Below are positions 43,717-53,956 of a DNA stretch of 64,000 nt, piece after piece. The notes under the pieces are model-generated. The model saw only the letters and a program-made list of their open reading frames with translations, was not told the DNA's origin and did no database searches. Made by a program: the position numbers and the translations under genes. The DNA comes from Theropithecus gelada (taxonomy: Eukaryota > Chordata > Mammalia > Primates > Cercopithecidae): positions 13,614,603 through 13,678,602 of the forward strand of contig NC_037680.1 of NCBI RefSeq assembly GCF_003255815.1, given 5' to 3'. The first letter of the stretch is position 1. Each line of letters begins with the position of its first letter.

Positions 43717-44445
43717 TATTGTGCACCATTTTTGGCAATGATTGGCAGAAATGTCTTATGTGAGTGTTTTTATTTCATTTGGCTGATAACCTAATTTTTT
43801 CATTTACCCCTTACAACTAACAGTTAGTCGATGAGATCACACTGAGGCACTCTGAAATCCTTAGCATGGGGAATAAATGTGTGCATGTGTGTCACTCTTG
43901 TGCTGGGGCTGTATAATATAATTTTTGCTTATGCACTGCCAAAGCAAACTTAAGAATTGCCTTTTAATTTAAAGCAAGAAAAATCTTTGTTCTAAAAACT
44001 TTGATACATTTCCTGATTTTCTGTGAATGAGAACTGTGTACATATCTTGTTCCATTTTGCTCTTGCTGCCGTGACTCCTAGGCCCAGATTTGGTCTGTCA
44101 ATTCTGTATCAGCGGTCTTGGTTAGCATATGTCTTCCTTTTGGTAAGGGTTATTTATTTATTTGATTTGATTGTATACTTTTTAGCTCTTTAGTAGCCAT
44201 TTAAAATTTTTGGCAAGGTATTTGGTATAAAATCATAACAAATATCTTTTTAGGACTCCATAATAATAGCCATTACTATTTTTTAAATAAGTTAGGACTA
44301 GGGTGGGGTAAATACCCAAAGCCCAGTGGAATACTTTTATAATCCTGTGATGGGAGGAAAAGACCAACCACTAAAAATAAGCTGGCTGTACAATACCAGC
44401 CTTAATCTTTTTATGGTTACAGTTTAGCTCATGTATTATTCTATA
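43717..44445. other. Unassigned
   Basis: No repeat or exon recognised. Confidence 0.35.
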
Positions 44446-44851
44446 TGTGTTAGTCCATTCTTGCATTGCTATTAAAGAATACCTGAGCATGGGTAATTTA
44501 TAAAGAAAAGTGGTTTGTTTAGGCTCAGTGTTCTGCAGGCTGTACAGGAAACATGGTGCCAGCATCTGCTCCTGGTGAGGGCTTCAAGGAGCTTACAATC
44601 ATAGGGAGGGTAGGAAAGCAGGCACATCACACGGCGAGAGCAGGAACAAGAGAGAGTGGGGAGGTGCCACATGAATCACGTCCTCCGTGATCTCAGAGCA
44701 AAAACTCACTCATCATCACAAGGACAGCACCAAGACATTCATGAAGAATCTCCCCCCGTGACCCAAACACCTCCCAACAGGTCCCACCTCCAACATTGGG
44801 GATTACATTTCAACATGAAATTTGAACGGGATAAACATCCAAACTATATTA
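44446..44851 (-). mobile_element. ERVL-MaLR solitary LTR (MST/THE1 group)
   Basis: Starts TGTGTTAGTCCATTCTTGC and ends CATCCAAACTATATTA, the reverse complement of a MaLR LTR. The inside has 'tgggtaatttataaagaaaa', 'tcagtgttctgcaggctgta' and 'cccaaacacctcccaacagg'. Flanking CTATA (44441-44445) and CTGTA (44852-44856) fit the 5-bp duplication of this class. No internal retroviral sequence. Confidence 0.85.
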
Positions 44852-44989
44852 CTGTATATTTTGTACCTCTACCTAGGCAGTAAGTTATATGCAGCTGCTT
44901 TCTTACCATGTGTAATATTGTACTTAGAAAGGAGATAAATGAAATGTGCATTCTGCAAATGGTGAATTTAAATGTTGCAGAAAAATTTC

Positions 44990-45271
44990 CTTTTTTTGTT
45001 TTGCTTTGTTTTTGAGACAGAGTCTCACTCTGTTGCCCAAGCTGGAATGCAGTGGCGCAATCTTGGCTCAGTGCAACCTCTGTCTCCCAGGTTCAAGCGA
45101 TTCTCCTGCCTCAGCCTCCCAAGTATCTGGGATTATAGGTGTGCACCACCATGCCCGGCTAATTTTTGTATTTTTGGTAGAGATGGGGTTTCACCATTTG
45201 GCCAGGCTGGTCTCGAACTCCTGACCTCAGGTGATCCACCTGGCTTCTGCCTCCCAAAGTGCTGAGTCCTC
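44990..45271 (-). mobile_element. AluS, 5' truncated, with 21-bp target duplication
   Basis: TAAATGTTGCAGAAAAATTT plus C occurs at 44969-44989 and at 45272-45292. The element ends at 'cccaaagtgctgagtcc', about 30 bases short, so it was truncated on insertion. Confidence 0.96.
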
Positions 45272-45329
45272 TAAATGTTGCAGAAAAATTTCTACAGTGC
45301 AGAGTAGAGTAAGATTGGTCTCAAAGAGT

Positions 45330-45940
45330 CACATTTCCCACATATATAGGTCCTAGCACATAGATTTTGTTTATATTTTAAAAATAAATATTAATACATA
45401 TTCATAGAGGACAAAATACAGATAAGCAAAAATATGAAAACTAGCCACCAATAAATTACTATTTACTGTTAACATTTGGTGTATAACCTTCCAAACTTTT
45501 AAAAGTGTATTTTCCACATTGCCTGGCAAGTAGTTACCGCAAAATGGATAAGGTATTCCTTTTTCTTATTTTAACTAAAAATCAGATCATACTGTGCATA
45601 CCATTTTATGGTCTACTTTTTTGTTTCACTTAAAATATCATTATCCTCTTTGCTGCCAGTAAGGACATTTCTGATTTTATTGAATGTACTGTATTTCCAT
45701 TTAACACAGCCAGTTCTACTGTGTACAGTTTTTCAGTCTTTTAAAACAACACTTTGATGTATGTTGTAGTTTTTTCTTTAGGATAAACTTTCTCTAAGTG
45801 GTCTTCCTGGATCAAAGATATATTCAGTATAAGGCTTTTGATACATACTGGTAAACTGACCTCCAAAGAGTTTGGACCATTTTTCACAACAGTTTATGAG
45901 AGTGTACATTTGCTGAGCCCTCCTTGCACTTGGCAAAGTT
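45330..45940 (-). mobile_element. L1ME-like 3' region (diverged)
   Basis: 'cttctgtaggataaa'-type words ('ttctttaggataaactttct'), 'aactgacctccaaagagttt' and 'tttatgagagtgtacatttg' follow the reverse complement of L1ME. Strongly decayed. Confidence 0.5.
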
Positions 45941-45969
45941 ATCTTCTGTCCTTGCCAATGAAAAAAAAT

Positions 45970-46106
45970 GTTTTATTTATTTATTTATTTATTTAAGAGA
46001 CAAGATCTCATTATGTTGCCCAGGCTGGACTTATCCTGGGCTCAAGGAATCCTTCTGCCTTAGCCTCCTAAGTAACTGGGACTATAGGCACGTGCCATTG
46101 GATCTA
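45970..46106 (-). mobile_element. FLAM-like monomer with (TTTA)n head
   Basis: (TTTA)n at about 45972-45996, then 'agagacaagatctcattatg' to 'ggcacgtgccattggatct'. No second arm. Confidence 0.8.
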
Positions 46107-46308
46107 GTTCAAAAATGCTGCTTTTTTAAAAATTGCTTTGCTTCAATCAAAAATCTTTCATTTCTTTGCCTTGGACTACCTGTTCATTTCTTTGGCTGTT
46201 TCTCTCAGGTATGTTCATCTTTTTCTTCTTTACTTGCAAAATTAAAAGTATAACTTAATAGTAATTATTAAATTTTAATTAGTAGAAATTACTGCTCACA
46301 GCCAGACT

Positions 46309-46310
<2 letters not shown>

Positions 46311-46353
<43 letters not shown>
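46311..46353. repeat. 43-base T homopolymer
   Basis: An uninterrupted T run not attached to an Alu body: 'gcagtttcaacaataagaaa' follows it. It is probably a minus-strand retroposon tail whose element is too short or too old to recognise. Confidence 0.85.
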
Positions 46354-46355
<2 letters not shown>

Positions 46356-46406
46356 AGTTTCAACAATAAGAAACTAAATCACTGCCTTGTACAATAAAAA
46401 GATACA

Positions 46407-46750
46407 TGTTGGGGTGATCAGACCCAACACCAGGTCTTGGGGGCGATGAGTTGGTGGAGTCAAAGGAATGAGAAAAAGACAGTTTGAGAGAGAAAGTGGG
46501 ACCAGGGGGCCATGGCTAGTGTGGAGGCTGTGAAGGCCCTGAGCTCTGGGAGCCTATGCTGTTTATTGGTGATCAAAGAAAGAAACAGGTGGTGAGATGT
46601 GGGGGTTGAAAGGAAACGGTGTATCAAGTGAATGGGAAACATATGGCTACTTGAGATAATGGGAGTGCTAGAAGCAAGGAGCCAGCAAATCTAGCCAACA
46701 GGCAAGCCCTGCCTCAGCTTCTCTCCCAACACTCAGCTTTTCTCCCAACA
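46407..46750 (-). mobile_element. Solitary ERVK-like LTR (MER9/LTR14-type), 344 bp
   Basis: Ends are TGTTGGGGTG and TTCTCCCAACA, with TGTTGG/CCAACA inverted termini. GATACA precedes (46401-46406) and follows (46751-46756), an exact 6-bp duplication as made by class II (HERV-K-like) integrases. The polyadenylation word AATAAACAGCAT reads on the minus strand near 46560, so the LTR points left. 'ctcagcttctctcccaacac' and 'ctcagcttttctcccaacag' near the right end show a short internal duplication. No viral gene is present. Confidence 0.82.
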
Positions 46751-46756
46751 GATACA

Positions 46757-47398
46757 TTTGAAACTTAACTTCAGATATATGTATAGTAAAATTGAAAACT
46801 TTTTTAAAAATAAGTAACTTACGATTTATATATTGTATTTGCATCTTATTTTATCTGATTGTCTACCCTGAACAACTTCTACCTTCCCTGAGCTAGACAC
46901 ACCCTTGGTTTTGAGGGGTAAGCAGGGGGATTTTTTTCTTTAAAAAAAACTTGGCAATTGTTTTGTAATGCTAATCCAGAATATTTGTAAAACTCTTTGT
47001 ACTATCTTACAGTAGCGTCTTTATGTGAAAGGGGATAAGTTAGGGAGTAAGAGTGATACTACCCAGAGATCTTACAAGGCATCGTTTACATTACTGAAAT
47101 ACAGTGCTTGTGGCCTCAACTTTGAGAACTCTGAAATTTTGTTTTTGTAGATTCACATAAAATAAGCTCAGGTTATATATGCTAATGATGTTTGCAGAGA
47201 CTGAATAAATCCGAATGCCAGATTATTAATTTACTGTGAAAGTTGAGTAGTGCTTCTGTCAGCATTACCAGTATATTTTCTTCTTCAGGTTAATCTGCAT
47301 GGAAATCCAGACTATTAATTAGAAGGCTGTTTGGTGAGCAAGAGGTTCAGATTAAGGTTTGTTAGTTGTTTGGATGGTCCTAGGGAAGGAAATGATCA
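46757..47398. other. Unassigned
   Basis: No repeat or exon recognised. Confidence 0.35.
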
Positions 47399-47697
47399 AA
47401 ACTGTAAGCCCAGCATGGTGGCTCATGCCTGTAATCCCAGCACTTTGGGAGGCCAAGGCAGGCAGATCACCTGAGTTCAGGAGTTCAAGACCAGCCTGGC
47501 CAGCTTGGTGAAACCCTGTCTCTACAAAAATAGGAAGATTAGCCAACATGATGGCGGGTACCTGTAATCCCAGCTACTCAGCAGGCTGGGGCGGAAGAAT
47601 TACTTGAACCTGGGAGGCAGAGGTTGCACTGAGCCGAGATAGTGCCATTGCACTTCAGCCTGGGCGACAGAGCGGGACTCCGTCTCAGAAAAAAAAT
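47399..47697 (+). mobile_element. AluS
   Basis: A full dimer with a short A tail. 'ggccaaggcaggcagatcac' and 'cctgagttcaggagttcaag' are S-type. Confidence 0.94.
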
Positions 47698-48440
47698 GTA
47701 AACCCCAGCAAGATGCTTTCTACCTTGCTGGTATTGGCACTACTGGCTCTACTACTTGTCTTTGTGGTCAAGTTCTCAGCTTTTTCAAGTGTGAAAGAAT
47801 TTCTTTTTAATTTCAAAAGTATCTGTAATAGTGCTTGGGATACAGATGAATGTATGAATTTTTTGCAGTAACTGAGCAGTATCCTACCAATCTGCATCCC
47901 ATAGACAGGTAGTCTCTGCTGTCTCCTAACAATCCTGCTTCTCTTTATACACTTCATCCAGTTAGAGCCCAATATAATTAATTAGTACTTATTCCTTGGA
48001 ATTACACACCCAGGTACTTTGGGTACTGTTAATTTCTTGAGTCATATATATAGATAGTAACTTGATTTTTCCCAAAGATGAATGAGTACATTATGTATAT
48101 GCATACACGTACACTCATAAGCTTTACTTTTCACTCCCAAACTGTGACCTTTTACCAATGTGGGGAAGGGGACTAGGGGTTTACTGCTTGACCAGTATTC
48201 TGGTGAGAATGGTATATCTGAGTATTTCACCTGTTCACCTCTAGAGCTTAGTATCCTAGAGTATATCAAGATGCATCTCTTTTATCTTCCCTTTAAAAAA
48301 GTAAAGTAAAATTTTAAAATCTTTAATTAAATATTTAAACTAACAGGTTTTTTTCATCGAAAGGGTAAACCATGCCCAAGAGTCATCTACTGTTCTCATT
48401 TCAGGATTTTCCTGGAGCTAGTTTTTCTATTTTTTACCTT
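47698..48440. other. Unassigned
   Basis: No repeat or exon recognised. Confidence 0.35.
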
Positions 48441-48763
48441 TGTTTTTTTGTTTTTTATTTTTTTAGCGACAAGGTCTCACTCTGTTGCCCAGGCTGGAGT
48501 GCAGAGGCACAGTCATAGCTCACTATAACCTCAAATTCCTGGGCTCAGGTGATTCTCGCACCTCAGACTCCCAGGTAACTGGGACTACAGGCGTGTATCA
48601 CACCTGGCTTTTTGTTTTTTGTTGTTTTTTTTTGTTGTTGGGGGGAGAAACAAGATCTTACTCTTTTGACCAGGCTGGTCTTGAACTCCTGGTCTCAAGG
48701 GATCCTCCTGCCTTGGCCTCCCAGAGTGCTGAGATTACAGGCCTGAACCACCATGCCTGGCCA
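48441..48763 (-). mobile_element. AluJ, first of three tandem minus Alus
   Basis: 'agcgacaaggtctcactctg' to 'gaaccaccatgcctggcc'. A G-run insertion, 'ttgttggggggagaaacaag', lies in the mid-linker. Confidence 0.9.
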
Positions 48764-49069
48764 CATTTTTGTGTTTTTTTGTTTTTGTTTGTTTGTGACA
48801 GGGCCTTACTCTATAACCCAGGCTGAAGTGCAGTGGCTCAATCACGCCTCGCTGCAGCCTCAACTTCCCCAGACTCAGGTGATTCTCCCACCTCAGCCTC
48901 CCAGGTAGCTGGGACTATAAGCACATGCCATCATGTCCACTAATTTTTTGTAGATATGGGGTTTCACTGTGTTGCCCAGGCTGGTCTCAAACTCCTGGGC
49001 TTAAGTGATCCGCCCACCTTGGCCTCCCAAAGTGCTGGGATTACAGGAGTGAGCCAATGCACCTGGCCA
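48764..49069 (-). mobile_element. AluJ, second of three tandem minus Alus
   Basis: The (GTTT) head abuts the previous copy. 'tgtgacagggccttactcta' to 'gagccaatgcacctggcc'. Confidence 0.9.
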
Positions 49070-49410
49070 CAGGTTTTTTTTGTTCGTTTGCTTGTCTTTT
49101 TGTTTTTGTTTTTGTTTTTGTTTTTTTGAGATGGAGTCTCGCTCTGCCGCCCAGGCTGGAGTTCAGTGGCGCGATCTTGGCTCACTGCAAGCTCCGCCTC
49201 CCGGGTTCAAGTGGTTCTCCTGCGTCGGCCTCCCAAGTAGCTGGTATTACAGGCGTCTGTCACTACACCCGGCTAATTTTTTGTATTTTTAGTAGAGACA
49301 GGGTTTCACCATGTTGGCCAGGCTGGTCTTGAACTCCTGACCTCAGGTGATCCACCCGCCTTGGCCTCTCAAAGTGCTGGAATTACAGGCGTGAGCCCCT
49401 GTGCCTGGCC
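49070..49410 (-). mobile_element. AluS, third of three tandem minus Alus
   Basis: (GTTTTT)n head at 49081-49126. It is less diverged than its two neighbours, so it most likely landed in the T/A-rich end of the older Alu beside it. Confidence 0.94.
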
Positions 49411-49699
49411 TAGTGACAGTTATTTTAACCTTTGAGATGGAGTTCAGTATTCATACAAGTTTAACAGTATTTTTTTTAAAAAACAGTTTTTCATTTAAAA
49501 AACAATTCTATTCATAGGGCGTATTGGTGACCTCTCGGAAGAAAGGGATAAGGAGTTGTCACTTGGCCAGTAAGGGAAACAGACTCAAGTGGATGAGGTC
49601 CAACCACTCAGTCTTGAGATTTCACTGCCCTCAAAGTCGAAGAATGTGTAAAAGGACAGTGAAGGGAAGACTTCCTCCTCCCCCACCCCCATCTCAGGA

Positions 49700-49850
49700 A
49701 ATCCTGATCTTAATTCTCACTCTGTATACCCAGTCCCTCAAACCAGAAACTTGGGCATCATATCTCCTTTATCTCCTCCAGTCCAATCACTTACAAAGTC
49801 CTGCAGTTTTTACTGTAGCCTATTTAAGTTTCACTGGTTTAATACTCTGG
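49700..49850 (+). mobile_element. Possible L2-like relic
   Basis: 'gaaacttgggcatcatatct' followed by 'caatcacttacaaagtcctg' resembles a segment upstream of the L2 3' end. The surrounding 49411-49962 is otherwise unassigned, and the open frame at 49524-49898 is not convincing as a gene. Confidence 0.4.
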
Positions 49851-49962
49851 AGTACATGGGCTAGATTTGCCCGACTCTGTAGGAATAAATCAGAGTAGAT
49901 GGTGATGTTTGTCAGTTAAAACTATTAAGAATATAGAAGATTTTTTAAAATTCCACAATTAC

Positions 49963-50257
49963 TGCTGGGCACGGCAGCTCATGCTTGTAATCCCAGCACT
50001 TTGGGAGGCCAAGGCGGGTGAATCACAAGGTCAGGAGTTCAAGACCAGCCTGAACAACATAGTGAAACCCCATCTCTACTAAAAATACAAAAATTAGCCA
50101 GGCATGGTGGCGCATGCCTGTCGTCCCAGCTACTTGGGAGGCTGAGGCAAGAGAATCGCTTGAACCTGGGAGGCAGAGGTTGCAGTGAGCCAAGATTATG
50201 CCACTGCACTCTAGCCTGGGCAACAGAATAAGAGTCCATCTCAAAAAAAAAAAAATT
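49963..50257 (+). mobile_element. AluS
   Basis: A full dimer, 'gctgggcacggcagctcatg' to a 13-base A tail. 'ttccacaattac' and 'ttcataatcac' flank it, a degraded target duplication. Confidence 0.94.
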
Positions 50258-50284
50258 CATAATCACAGAGAAATAGGTGGCATA

Positions 50285-50472
50285 TCAAAGTAGGTAAGCA
50301 CACGGATTATAGAGCCAGACCGCTCACTTCAGATACTAGACTCTACCACTCACTAGTTGTGTGACCTTAAACAATTTACTTAACCTATCTGTGTCTTAGT
50401 TTTCCCAACTCAGAGATAAGGATGTTAGTACAACTTGCCTCACAGGGAATGCTTAGAACATACCTTTCATGT
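50285..50472 (+). mobile_element. MIR
   Basis: 'tagttgtgtgaccttaaaca', 'cttaacctatctgtgtctta' and 'gcctcacagggaatgcttag' give the MIR core. It is truncated by the Alu that follows. Confidence 0.9.
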
Positions 50473-50479
50473 CGTAAGC

Positions 50480-50481
50480 TC

Positions 50482-50516
<35 letters not shown>

Positions 50517-50800
50517 TCGAGAGGGAGTCTCTTTCTGTCGCCCAGGCTGGAGTGCAGTGGCGCAATCTCAGCTCACTGCAAGCTCCGCCTCCCGGGTTCA
50601 CGCCGTTCTCCTGCCTCAGCCTCCCGAGTAGCTGGGACTACAGGCATCCGCCACCATGCCTCACTAATTTTTTGTATTTTTAGTAGAGACTGGGTTTCAC
50701 CGTGTTAGCCAGGATGGTCTCGATCTCTTGACCTCGTGATCTGCCTGCCTTGGCCTCCCACAGTGCTGGGGTTACAGGTGTGAGCCACCACGCCTGGCCA
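50480..50800 (-). mobile_element. AluY with (TTTA)n head
   Basis: (TTTA)n at 50483-50517. The target duplication 'gtaagctctt' lies at 50474-50483 and 50801-50810. 'ttagccaggatggtctcgat' indicates AluY. Confidence 0.95.
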
Positions 50801-50810
50801 GTAAGCTCTT

Positions 50811-51928
50811 TTTAAGTGTTAACTCTTGATCCATTTGTTGTTTTCATTCAATAAATAGAAAAATGTATTTCCTCAGCTGATGATTTTGAATTAACTATTG
50901 ATCATAAACATATCTTTTATTTACTAGGGTATTTGAGATGAGGAATTTTAAACAGCTAAATTATTCTTATTTTCTGCCACTTAAGCTTGTGTTCCACCAA
51001 CTGCATCTAGAATAATTCTCTGACCTTTCTTTATTTGCTATACAAGTTAAATGATCTCAGTGTTAAATGTCATATAGGGTAGTAAAGTATTGTCTAAAGT
51101 GTTATCTTCCATGTGTAATGATGTGTCTGTATACTGTAGGAATACATAAGCAAATACTGCCTTCTACTTTGTGGCCCATGTACTTGCAAAAAAAAAAAAA
51201 TCTTTCATTTGATTTCTGTTAGTGATTAGATGACTGTGTCACAATTACCATCAGCCTCTCAAGAAACTATTTTGTATAACTTAGCAGCTAAAAAGAGGAG
51301 GGAAAACTGGTTTATATATTCAAAGGGAAAGGAAAACTTTTTTGGAAAAAAAAAATTATTGATTGCATTATGCATCCCAAACCTAATGCTAGAATCAGTT
51401 CCCCTTTACAACTGAGGGCCTAGGATAAAAATTAGTTCTCCCAGAATTGTAGAAATGAGCACAAGAAGATAGAAATTAAGTAATTCACAGACTTCGTTGT
51501 AGAGATTATGTGTAATAAAGCTTCTTGCCAGTATTGACGAAGTCCTTGTTGCTCTTACATGCCATCAAATGTACAGTTTTATTGTTTCAGGTCATTTGCT
51601 CTTTTATTTAGCTTTATTGTCTTAATTTTAAAACTATTTTCTTTTTAAAAATATCATCTAGCCTAAAGTGCCACAAAGCTATTTTCAACATGTGTGTTGT
51701 AGCCTAATGGTAGGAAGACTCATTTAGGCAATGACTTGATCAAAAATTGCATTTCGACCCGTCAGAAAAGTCAATATACTTATTAGCATTTTTGATTTAC
51801 TATTCTTGAGGCCAAAAATAACTATACAGTGCTTTTTAAAACATGCCTATACTGCCAGAAATTCCTGGAGTTGCAACATATTTTTTTAGTTAATGAGGAA
51901 TATAAAATGTTTGTTGAAAAATGTTTTT
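50811..51928. other. Intron-like unique sequence
   Basis: No repeat recognised. 51230-51300 follows an AG (GTTAGTGATTAG) and is open as MTVSQLPSASQETILYNLAA, but the nearest donor (CTG/GTTTAT) is poor. I do not call an exon. Confidence 0.4.
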
Positions 51929-51929
51929 C

Positions 51930-52098
51930 AAGTATGTCAATTTCAGATAAACTGGATTTCACCAAATTAAAAAGTTTTATATTTTATAGGATGCCATCAA
52001 GAAAGTGAAATATTTTCACAGATGGAAGAAAATATTCGCAAACTATGTATCTGATAAAAGATTTACAGGATATTTAGTAGCAAAATTTTATTTTGTTA
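51930..52098 (+). mobile_element. L1M (MA/MB) ORF2 end, part 1
   Basis: 'aactggatttcaccaaatta', 'gatgccatcaagaaagtgaa' and 'gcaaactatgtatctgataa' are L1M words just before the 3' UTR. Interrupted by three Alus; continues at 53036. Confidence 0.88.
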
Positions 52099-52413
52099 TT
52101 ATTTTTTATTATTTATTTATTTATTTATTAGAGACGGAGTCTTGCTCTGTCATCCAGGATGGAGTGCAGTGGCGCAATCTCAGCTCACTGCAACCTCCAC
52201 CTCCCTGGTTCAACCAATTCTTCTCCCTCAGCCTCCTGAGTAGCTGGGACTACAGGCACACACTGCCACACCCAGCTAATTTTTTGTATTTTAGTAGAGA
52301 CCGGGTTTCGCCATGTTGCCCAGGCTGGTCTCGAACTCCTGAGCTCAGGCAGTTCACCTGCCTCAGCCTCCCAGAGTGCTAGGATTACAGACGTGAGCCA
52401 CTGAACCTGGCCT
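52099..52413 (-). mobile_element. AluS/J in L1M (first of three adjacent)
   Basis: (TTTA)n head at 52108-52130, and a complete dimer ending 'gagccactgaacctggcc'. Confidence 0.92.
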
Positions 52414-52419
52414 AATTTT

Positions 52420-52715
52420 ATTTATTTTTTTTAAGACAGGGTCTCACTCTGTGGCCCAGGCCAGAGTGCAGTGGCACAGTCACAGCTCACTGCAGCCTCT
52501 ACCTCTGGGGCTCAAGCAATCCTTTCACCTCAGCCCCCAATAGAGCTAGGACTACAGGCACACTCCACCATATCAGCTAATTTTTGTATGTTTTGTAGAA
52601 ATGGGGTTTCACTATGCTGCCTAGGCTAATCTCGAACTCCTGGACTCAAGCGATCTACCCACCTTGGCTTCCCAGAGTGCTAGAATTATAGGCGTGAGCC
52701 ACTATACTTGGCCTG
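52420..52715 (-). mobile_element. AluJ in L1M (second)
   Basis: 'aagacagggtctcactctgt' to 'gagccactatacttggcc'. J-type 'ctgcctaggctaatctcgaa'. Confidence 0.9.
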
Positions 52716-52721
52716 CATAAT

Positions 52722-53034
52722 TTTATTTTAATTTATTGTATTTATTTTGAGACACAGTCTCACTTCATCATCCAGGCTGGCGTGCAGTGGTGCCGTCTCA
52801 GCTCACTGCAACCTCCACCTCCCAGGTTCAAACAATTCTCCTGCCTTGGCCTCCCAGGTAGCTGGGATTACAGGCACACCACCACACCCGGCTAATTTTT
52901 TTTTTTTTTTCTTTGTAGAGACAGAGTTTCACCATGTTAGCCAGGCTGGTCTTAAACTCCTGACCTCAAGTGACCCACCGCCTTGGCCTCCCAAAGTGCT
53001 GGGATTACAGGCATGAGCCACTGCACCTGGCCCC
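52722..53034 (-). mobile_element. AluS in L1M (third)
   Basis: A short T/A-rich head, a dimer with a 14-base T run at 52899-52912, ending 'gagccactgcacctggcc'. Confidence 0.93.
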
Positions 53035-53035
53035 A

Positions 53036-53599
53036 GCCTGCAAAATTTTAAAAAATGAAAAAGGACTTGTATACAGAAAACATGAGAAGCTCTTATGACT
53101 CAGTAGTAAAGACACATAACCCAATTTAAAAGGGGCAAGTGATATGAATAGATATTTTCCCAGAGAAGATACACATAAGGCCAATAAGCACATGGAAAGA
53201 TACTCAACATTTTAGCCATCAAGAAAATGTAAATCAAAACCAAAATTGAAATCAAAACCACAATGAGATATGACTTCATACCCACTAGGATGACTATAAT
53301 AAAATAAAACACATAAGAATTGGTAAGGATGTGCAGAAATTGGACCGTCCTACGTTGTTGTTGGGAATGTTAAATTGTACAAAATTGCTGGGGAAACAGG
53401 GTTGTCATTTTACCCAACAAGTCAACCCAGATATATAGCCAAGAGAAATGAAAACGTGTTCTCACAAAAATTTGGATAGTACATGAATGTTCATAGCAGC
53501 ATATTTATAATAATCAATAGATGGAAACAAGCCAAATGTTATCAGCTGACAAATGGATAAACAAAATGTGGCGTATCCATAAAATGGAATATTATTTTC
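53036..53599 (+). mobile_element. L1M (MA/MB) 3' part, part 2
   Basis: 'aatttaaaaggggcaagtga', 'atggaaagatactcaacatt', 'aaatcaaaaccacaatgaga' and 'cccactaggatgactataat' continue the copy begun at 51930. It reaches the AluYRa insertion point in 'aatggaatattattttc'. Confidence 0.92.
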
Positions 53600-53601
53600 T
53601 T

Positions 53602-53652
<51 letters not shown>

Positions 53653-53935
53653 AGACGGAGTCTGGCTCTGTCGCCCGAGCTGGAGTGCAGTGGCCAGATC
53701 TCAGCTCACTGCAAGCTCCACCTCCCGGGTTTAGGCCATTCTCCTGCCTCAGCCTCCCGAGTAGCTGGGACTACAGGCGCCGCCACCTCGCCCGGCTAGT
53801 TTTTTTTTTGTATTTTTAGTAGAGACAGGGTTTCACCGTGTTAGCCAGGATGGTCTCGATCTCCTGACCTCGTGATCCGCCCATCTCCGCCTCCCAAAGT
53901 GCTGGGATTACAGGCTTGAGCCACCGCGCCCGGCC
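53600..53935 (-). mobile_element. AluYRa-type Alu, cercopithecid lineage, very young
   Basis: The exact 21-bp duplication ATAAAATGGAATATTATTTT plus C lies at 53579-53599 and 53936-53956. The T tract is about 48 bases long and hardly interrupted. Lineage marks are 'gtggccagatctcagctcac', 'cgggtttaggccattctcct', 'gcgccgccacctcgcccggc', 'tagttttt' and 'ggcttgagccaccgcgcccg'. I know these differences from Old World monkey AluYR elements; human AluY has other bases at these sites. CpGs are nearly intact, which agrees with a recent insertion. Confidence 0.93.
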
Positions 53936-53956
53936 ATAAAATGGAATATTATTTTC

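Noticed and set aside
49524..49898. 124-codon plus ORF with a proline run
   Set aside because: The proline run is a C-rich simple stretch (49673-49693), and part of the frame looks like an old LINE relic. No flanking splice signals.
51230..51415. Exon candidate MTVSQLPSAS...
   Set aside because: The acceptor lacks a good pyrimidine tract, the donor GTTTAT is poor, and the reading continues into A-rich intron-like sequence.
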